DNA of 64,000 nt from the NCBI GenBank assembly GCA_027475525.1, contig JAMWFC010000049.1, positions 5,006,947 through 5,070,946 of the forward strand. The letters are read 5' to 3'. The DNA comes from Macrolepiota albuminosa. Taxonomy: Eukaryota; Basidiomycota; Agaricomycetes; Agaricales; Agaricaceae. The position numbers and the translations under genes were made by a program. A model generated the notes under the pieces. The model made no database searches. It had not been told where the DNA came from and saw nothing but the letters and a program-made list of their open reading frames with translations. This document shows positions 58,026 to 64,000 of the stretch, piece by piece. The first letter of the stretch is position 1, and each line of letters begins with the position of its first letter.

Positions 58026-60424
58026 ATGTCTTTCCGCATTCCAACTCCGCCCCCCGTTCCCTCTCGCGAGGCTCAAGATGCTGCCTCTTCCTATATCGCC
58101 AAGGCCAACAACTTTATCAAGCGCATCGAGGGTGTGGGCGCGGAGGCACCTTCAAACTTGGTGATCGCGGTAATGAAGTTGTTGGAGCGCTGGTACGAAG
58201 TTCGTGTCCTTGGCGTAGGCTGGGACAAGGAGATCGAAGTGCGGGAGTGGTGCCGAGCGCGGTACGTTGATAATCTGGGGTCTGAGTGGCTGGGTCCCTT
58301 CTCTCGCTTTGTAAGTTTTTATGATTGCTTGCCGCGTCGCTAGCTAACTGATTCCCTAGGCGCCTCCTCCCGTTCCAACCATTGAGGACGAACTGGAGGA
58401 CATCCTCTCTGGCGCCTTGCCAATGACGGTAAGCGCGCCAGCGCCTGAGTGAGTATCTCTAACTGTAATTTCTAACTTAGCTGTGGTCTGATCTATCTCC
58501 TCACAGCAAGCAAGAGGTGTTGGCGCCTCTCGCCAACCTGCAGGTCGATGCAGAGATGGCGGCAATTCGCGAGAGTGTGCTGGAAGAGGCCTCCCGTGAC
58601 GCCAAGGAGAGGACCAAGGCGTTGGAGGAGCGAGAGGTCGTTGGCGAGTCTCTGGTTGTCAGCGAGAGGTCGCCAATTGCCAGGAGGCAGGTGTCTGGTG
58701 GAAAGGATTCCCGCGCCGGTAGTGCCCAGAGCCCAGCACTGCCGGCAAGCAAATCGGGCTCTCCGGTCAAGCCTGGCAAGACGTTGAAAAAGAAGGTAAG
58801 TTCGTGCGTTGTTACCACTGGCGCCTATCGCTTATCCCATTCTAAGTCTCGCAAGGCTGCCGCCCCTCGTTACACGGTACGTCGGTTACGCCAAGATACT
58901 GTCCCTGCTAACTAACCAGTTGACAGGCGCCAACGCAAACTTCCTTTAGCGACGCAGAGCTGAAGGGTTTGCTGGTGGCGCGACGAGATGAGGCGGTTTT
59001 AGATGAAGGAATGGAGGCGGAGGTGGTCTTGCCGGAGATGAAGGACAAGAGGACGGCAAGCCCAGCGGTAAGACGGGAGTTCAAAGACTCCCAAGGAGCG
59101 GTAAGTACTTTGGCTTTCCTTCCCGCTCTTGCTAACATTCTTGTAGTGCGACAAGTGCTGGGCCGACAACGACCCAGAGGGGTGTTGGTACCCCACTGGT
59201 GGCCAGCCTTGCTACCGGTGCGGTACGCTGAAGAGGGCTTGTACTTTGGACGGCGCTAGGAGTCGCGAACGTGGTGGAGCTCCCGACGCGGTAGTGGAGC
59301 GCACCTTCAAGCGTGCCGTCCTCGTCAAGAGGGCACGGGAGTTCGTCGAGGGGGAGAAGAAGAAGCAGGCCGCTGGCGACGAGGCCACAATTAGCAAGAG
59401 TTCCCTGGCGCTGCCGACGCGTCAAGGGGACGAATCTGCAACAGTCGGCAACCGTGGCGCCGGAGAGCGCCAAGGGACTACGGTCCCTTCAAAACGACAA
59501 GTCCCCTCGCCCGCCAAAGGAAAGGGCAAGGCTAAACGCGCACGGGTAGTGGAGTCTCCTCCCCCTACCCCTGAGGACGTGGAGATGGAGGAGCTGGAGA
59601 AGGCGCTTGCCGCCAGCCACCTGCCGCCAAGGGATACTGAAGCCGGGCCCAGCAAGTTGCTTTCCCCTATTCACCTGAGAGGGGCTTCACTGCCGACCGT
59701 CGACGAGGATGACGTGGTAATGGACACGCCGCCAAGGGAAGAGCCCCAAGAGGCGGAACCAACGGTGGCGACAACCATGGGAAAAGGAAGCCCCCCGGCA
59801 ATGGTGGGTGACGAGGACGCGGAAGGGGAGCCAGACGAGACCTTGGCGACCCAGCGCGAAGGTGACGAGGAGGAGGCCCCCGCCAAGGAGGCAGTAGTGG
59901 GAGAAGGAGAGGGAGCGGCAGGAGTTGCCAGGGAGGAGCCAGAGTGGCGCTGGCTGCCTCCCTACGGTAACGTTGCCCCCTGGGACGTCTCTGACCCCAA
60001 GGACGTTGCCAGACTGGAGCCCAGGCGACCTGTCGTCGCCAGGATAAACCCTGCCTGGACTCCCCAGCCGCAGCCAACGGTCACTGGCGACGCATTTAAT
60101 TGGCTGGGGCAAGACCTCGTATATCCGGTCGTCGCGCTTAATCCGCGGGAGATGTTGGAGAGATTTTCAAGGAGGGCGGCAACCATGGAGTCGGCAATGG
60201 AGCGGGAACAGGAACGAGTCCGGGGCCAGCTTATGGCGCTTTGCTTGCGCTATTCCAATTTGGGTCGCAGTCTACATGTCCTGCGCGATTACCAAGCGGA
60301 TTGCCAAGCCGCCCTGGACTGGCAAGCGGCCAACAATATCTTGCCTGGCGACCTCCTTCCTCTTCGCGATTCCTCCTTGCCAGTGACAGACGACTCCCTC
60401 TCCATGGACAACGTTAGCAAGTAA
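58026..60424 (+). CDS. Antisense accessory gene of gypsy-B: zinc-cluster-like, coiled-coil protein, 714 aa
   Basis: Exons 58026-58310, 58360-58448, 58507-58795, 58847-58876, 58927-59100 and 59147-60424. Introns are 46-58 nt and the frame holds throughout. The N-terminal part starts MSFRIPTPPPVPSREAQD; exon 3 is charged and helical (AAIRESVLEEASRDAKERTK). The last exon opens with six cysteines in the pattern CX2CX8CX8CX2CX6C (CDKC...CYRC...KRAC), close to a Zn2Cys6 cluster but with a longer first loop. A long acidic Pro/Glu-rich region and a C-terminal helical segment (MESAMEREQERVRGQLMALC) follow. DNA or RNA binding is likely but not shown. The upstream in-frame ATG at 57969 is less favoured. 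It is transcribed against pol and away from the adjacent LTR. Confidence 0.72.
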
Positions 60425-60855
60425 ACGGACCTTAGCGTAGATAGGCCATTTATGTAAATATTTTTCTTTTTGTTACCGCCGAATATATTACTATCTTGCC
60501 GCCTCGTTTTCGAGTGAAAGGTTAAGTTCCCTAATCTGAGTTAGCGCAGCCACAGAAAGAAAAGAAAGTAAAGCAAAGATAAGGCAAGCGGCAAGTATCC
60601 TAAGGTAGGTTTTAGCAAAAGCAATAGTATGTGAGGGACTTGGACAAATTTTGAAGAACAGGGGGAACGCTCAGTAGATCATCATAGCGAAAAACCCTTG
60701 GCGAGAGTTGCGCAATGCGCTAAGCGTTGGCGACACGCTAGCGCTGCGACTTGACTATGTAAGGAATTGTCTGTTGGATATAGTACAGTAAGTATCGGCA
60801 AGAAAGATAAGTAAGATAAGTAATGGAAAAGGGGAGCTCATCAATATATTCTTTT
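60425..60855. other. Convergent spacer inside gypsy-B
   Basis: About 430 bp between the 3' ends of the antisense gene and pol. No ORF; AT-rich parts could hold both polyadenylation regions. Confidence 0.5.
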
Positions 60856-63800
60856 CTAATCAATTTCTTCTTCTTCAACTAAAGTCGGCAAGTCATCATC
60901 GTCCAATAATTCTGTTTCTTCAAGTTCTCTTAAGTTGGCGGTGTCGATATCTAGCGCTTCAAGCGGCAAGTCAATCTGTTCCCTGGCGAGATACGGTAAT
61001 AGGCGAAAGGCGGCAACGGGTCGATGCAATACTGAACCATCTAATTCACAGAGCACGTAAGCGCCTCCACAATTACAAGAGATAACTACCAAGGGTCCTA
61101 GATAGCGTGGGCGCATTTTCTTGTTGTACGAGGTTTTGATTTTGGAGTTGCGCATGAGTACTAGCGCGCCCCTCGGGAAGTTGTAATCTTTGATGGTAGC
61201 GCTATGCTCGGTTTCGAATCGTAGGGCTGCTTGGCGACGTGCACTAAAGACTACCTCGTGGAGTCGCTCTAAATCTTCTTTCCTTCGTTGGAGATCAATG
61301 GCTCGTCTGGCGATAAGGTCGGTAGTCGCTAGGATGCTGTTGGGCGCTGGTTGAAGGTAGGTCGCTTCTATAATGTCGGCAGGGAGTAAAGGATGGGTGC
61401 CAGTAGCCGCATAATAGGGAGAGCAACCCATGCGCTTACGAATAGTAACCCTTTCTGACCAGAACACTGAATAGGTCGCTTCGCTCCAACGAGATTCGTC
61501 GCCATCGACTGCCTTGAAGAGTGCTTGCCGAACGTCAAAGTGTGGTCTCTCTACCAGGCCATTGGCGCGCTTGTTGTAGCCAGATACTCGAATGTGGTGA
61601 ATGTTGTATTTCTTGGCGAGATATGTTAGCGCTTTGATAATGGGCGCACCGTTATCCGTGACGATTTCTCTTAGCGCTCCCCAACGGCAAATGACATCTT
61701 CAAATAGCCACTTGGCGACCGCCTCGGTATTTTCTTTTTGAAGCATTCGAAATTCAGGCCAGTGGATTAGCGAGCAATGACCTTGAATGATGTACTTGTA
61801 GCGACCAGATTTGGGCATATGCATGGTATCGACGTAAATTTTGCTGAAGAGGGGAGCTGGCGTTGCAACGGTTGGCGGTATGAGCACTTGGCGTGTCTGT
61901 TGAATTTGGCAGAGGTGGCAAGTCCTAATGTACCAAGCGATGTCGGCACTAGCGTGTGGCCACCAGAATCGTTCTAGCAGAGAAGCTCGGGTAGCGTACA
62001 GACCTCTATGTCCTAGCTCGTCATGCATGGCGCGCAAGACTCGTAAGCGACGTTCTGGTTTGATGATCAGCTTGTGAGCGCCATCTCGATTCCGTCGCCA
62101 AAGTCGGTTGTCGGTAAAGAAGAACCGGGTAGCGTATCGGATAAAGGTCGCGTATTGTTCGTCGGTAAGGCCTGCGGGTCGCTTAAGGTCTTGTAGCCAT
62201 TGTTCAACAATTAATAAGCAGCTGTCTTCTGCCTTTGCTTTGGCGGATCGGGGGACGGCATCGTAGGTCAGGTTTCTACTGTCTTCTCTTAGCGGATGGG
62301 GCTCTTGTACGACTTTTACTGGAGGCGAATTTTGACTGAAAATGCTTGCCGTGTAGAATGTGAGGGGTGCGCTAAAGGTCTCGGGGCGGTAAGGGACAAT
62401 GGGATGTAGAAGGATGCTGGCAGGCTGTTGCCGTCGTAGTAAGGGAATTGGCTGTTGTATGAGGTGCACGAAACCATGTAGTCAGTCGATCCAGTCCTCG
62501 AAATTGCTATCAGCCTGTGGATCCACTGCCGGGTCGCCAGGCTGCCGTGGTCACCTAGAAAGTCCATCTGGTCCGTGGAAAGAGCTCTTGACGTGAACCA
62601 GTTCAAAGTGAAACATGAGGATAGCGACTACCCACCGGTTCATGCTAGCGGATGGCTGGATGTCGGGATTCTGCAGCATGCCTTTGATGTACCTCGCGTC
62701 GACTTCAACAATTAGGTTCCGCACGCCAATCAAATACATCTTTAGCGACTGGAAGGCTTTGAAGAGTCCATAGAGTTCTAGCTTAGGCTGACTGTAGCGA
62801 GACTCCCGGTCGTTTAGCGTGATAGACCCAAAGCAGTTGTAACGTCGCTGTTTCCGATTGTTGCTAAGGCACTGGCACAGGAAGTAGCCAACGGCAATGT
62901 ACGAGGTATCCACCACCAAGATAACAGGGTCGGCAGAGGTATAATCGATGGGGACTAGGGGCTTGGCGTCTTGTAGGGCTTTTACTAAGTTGCGTTGGGC
63001 AGTGACCTGGTCTGGCCCAAATTCGAAGGGCTCGTTGGCGCGGGTGAGTCGGTTAAGAGCATGTGCACGATGGGCAAAGTTTTTGACAAATATCCTGAGA
63101 ACGCCAATGGTGCCAAGAAAGGCGCGAACTTCAGATAAGTCGCGGCAAGGACCCCATCGCTCCAAGAGTGCTAGGCGAGACTCGTCGGGAACGCGTCCGT
63201 CGGGAGTGCAGATGTGACCAAGTATTTTGAATTTTGGCGCGCAAAGGAGGAGTTTGTGACCGCTAAAGGTTCCACCGCTATACTTCATACGTTGGAGGAC
63301 TCGGTTGAGCAACTGGAAAAACTCCCATAGCGCTAAGCGAATTTTGGAGTTGTCGGGATGGGTCGCTGGTAAACCGTTTACGAGTCGCCAGTCTTTGGGG
63401 CCTTTGACGCCAATGTTATCAATGAAGCTAAGGACATGGTGTGGTATCTCGGGTTGGAGGATGAATGTGATGTCGTCATGGAATATGGGGACTGAGTTTG
63501 TCCAGCCCATCGGCAAGGTAACTAGGCGCAAGGCGCCAAACGGAGTTTGAAAGGTAGTGAGATCCCGGGAAGAGGGGTGTATCAGGCGTTCGTTGTAGCC
63601 AATGTAGAGGTCAAGGGTGGCGCCACAAATGCGCCCGGCAAAGGACTCGGCAAAATGGTCAGGAAAAGGCGGTACGCCAGAGTGTCGTATTGTAACTCTA
63701 TTCAGCGGCTCAAGACTGTGAACTATGCGTAGATTGCCGTTCTTTTTGAGGACACAGAACCAACGGGAGCGGTAAGAACTATTGGAGGGCTCGTAGACGC

Positions 63801-64000
63801 CAGCCTTAATCTTGGTCCTAATGATTTGGCAGACCTCGGCTTCGATCCCAGGCGGTAACGGTCGGTTGTGCTCAGTCCACAGTACGTGAGGGATGGTCGG
63901 GATGACGACAGGCGGGAAGAAATCTGTACGTAGACTGCCGCGTTCGGAGTCCTCCCAAGCAAAGGCTTTGTCTTGCTTAGCGACAAGATCGGTAAGGACG
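60856..64000 (-). pseudogene. gypsy-B pol: RT-RNase H-integrase (partial, two stops)
   Basis: One minus-strand frame is open from the window edge except for two TGA codons, at 62551-62553 and 62482-62484. The RT part contains SRWFCVLKKNGNLRIVHSL, FQTPFGALRLVTLPMGWTNS and the active-site segment SFIDNIGVKGP. RNase H follows (ILVVDTSYIAVGYFL ... VEVDARYIKGML). The integrase has an HHCC site (HDELGHRG ... CHLC) and a D,D,E core (IYVDTMHM, IVTDNGAPI, NGLVERPH), then a C-terminal domain (MRPRYLGPLVVISC) and an acidic tail. The RT second Asp is Asn here. The 5' part lies beyond the window. Confidence 0.9.

Larger units (their letters stand above)
56919..64000 (-). mobile_element. Ty3/gypsy LTR retrotransposon gypsy-B with antisense gene (5' end outside window)
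   Basis: The 3' LTR (56919-57856) is preceded, in element orientation, by the purine tract GGGGGGAGA. Pol occupies 60856 to the window edge in the order RT, RNase H, integrase. Between pol and the 3' LTR lies a separate six-exon gene on the opposite strand. Gag, protease and the 5' LTR must lie beyond 64000. A solo LTR of the same family is in copia-1. Confidence 0.92.

Noticed and set aside
58026..60424. Reading this gene as the gag of a plus-strand retroelement
   Set aside because: The adjacent LTR has its polypurine tract in minus orientation, pol is on the minus strand, the gene has introns, and its cysteines do not form a CCHC knuckle.

Overview
The window looks like a chromosomal segment of a filamentous basidiomycete (Agaricomycetes). 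The evidence is short introns of about 46-64 nt with GT...AG ends, an F-box-like gene of the agaricomycete type, and a very heavy load of LTR, DIRS and Helitron elements. I see no bacterial operons, no CRISPR and no rRNA. The species cannot be read from the sequence. A run of exactly 100 N (18646-18745) marks an assembly gap.

Layout. 0-7.3 kb is a small gene island: an F-box-like gene, a Ser/Thr-rich ORF beside a 172-bp tandem duplication, two unrecognised minus-strand ORFs, a three-exon orphan gene and a zinc-cluster-like fragment. 8.2-36 kb is a nested transposon graveyard. An old gypsy relic (8.25-8.67 and 14.4-17.4 kb) is split by copia-1 (TSD AGGCA), which is itself split by a solo LTR of gypsy-B (TSD CCGT). 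Then come a decayed gene of unknown family around the gap, and an internally deleted Helitron that hosts a young copia-2 with LTRs identical by eye (TSD ATACT). An LTR relic, a truncated copia-3 and the tail of another LTR element follow. 36-41 kb is gene-poor, with tandem duplications.

41-50.4 kb is the main gene island: a VTI1-like Qb-SNARE C-terminus, a proline-rich protein with a WH2-like motif and a large 17/18-bp minisatellite, a 10-exon gene for a 1304-residue CCCH/RRM/RBR ubiquitin ligase (all introns phase 0), and a proline-rich gene cut by a copia-type solo LTR (TSD CTTGG). 51-56.8 kb is a DIRS-type tyrosine-recombinase retrotransposon whose 5' part is interrupted by a solo LTR (TSD ATCGC). 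From 56919 to the window end lies gypsy-B on the minus strand. Between its integrase and its 3' LTR it carries a separate six-exon gene on the opposite strand, encoding a zinc-cluster-like protein.

The main candidate for a new system is gypsy-B. An intron-bearing gene inside a retroelement can keep its introns through an RNA intermediate if it is antisense to the genomic RNA, and that is the arrangement seen. A second candidate is a hairpin-plus-copy architecture in the R/U5 part of two diverged copia LTRs. All splice models, alignments and difference counts were made by eye; no database was searched.
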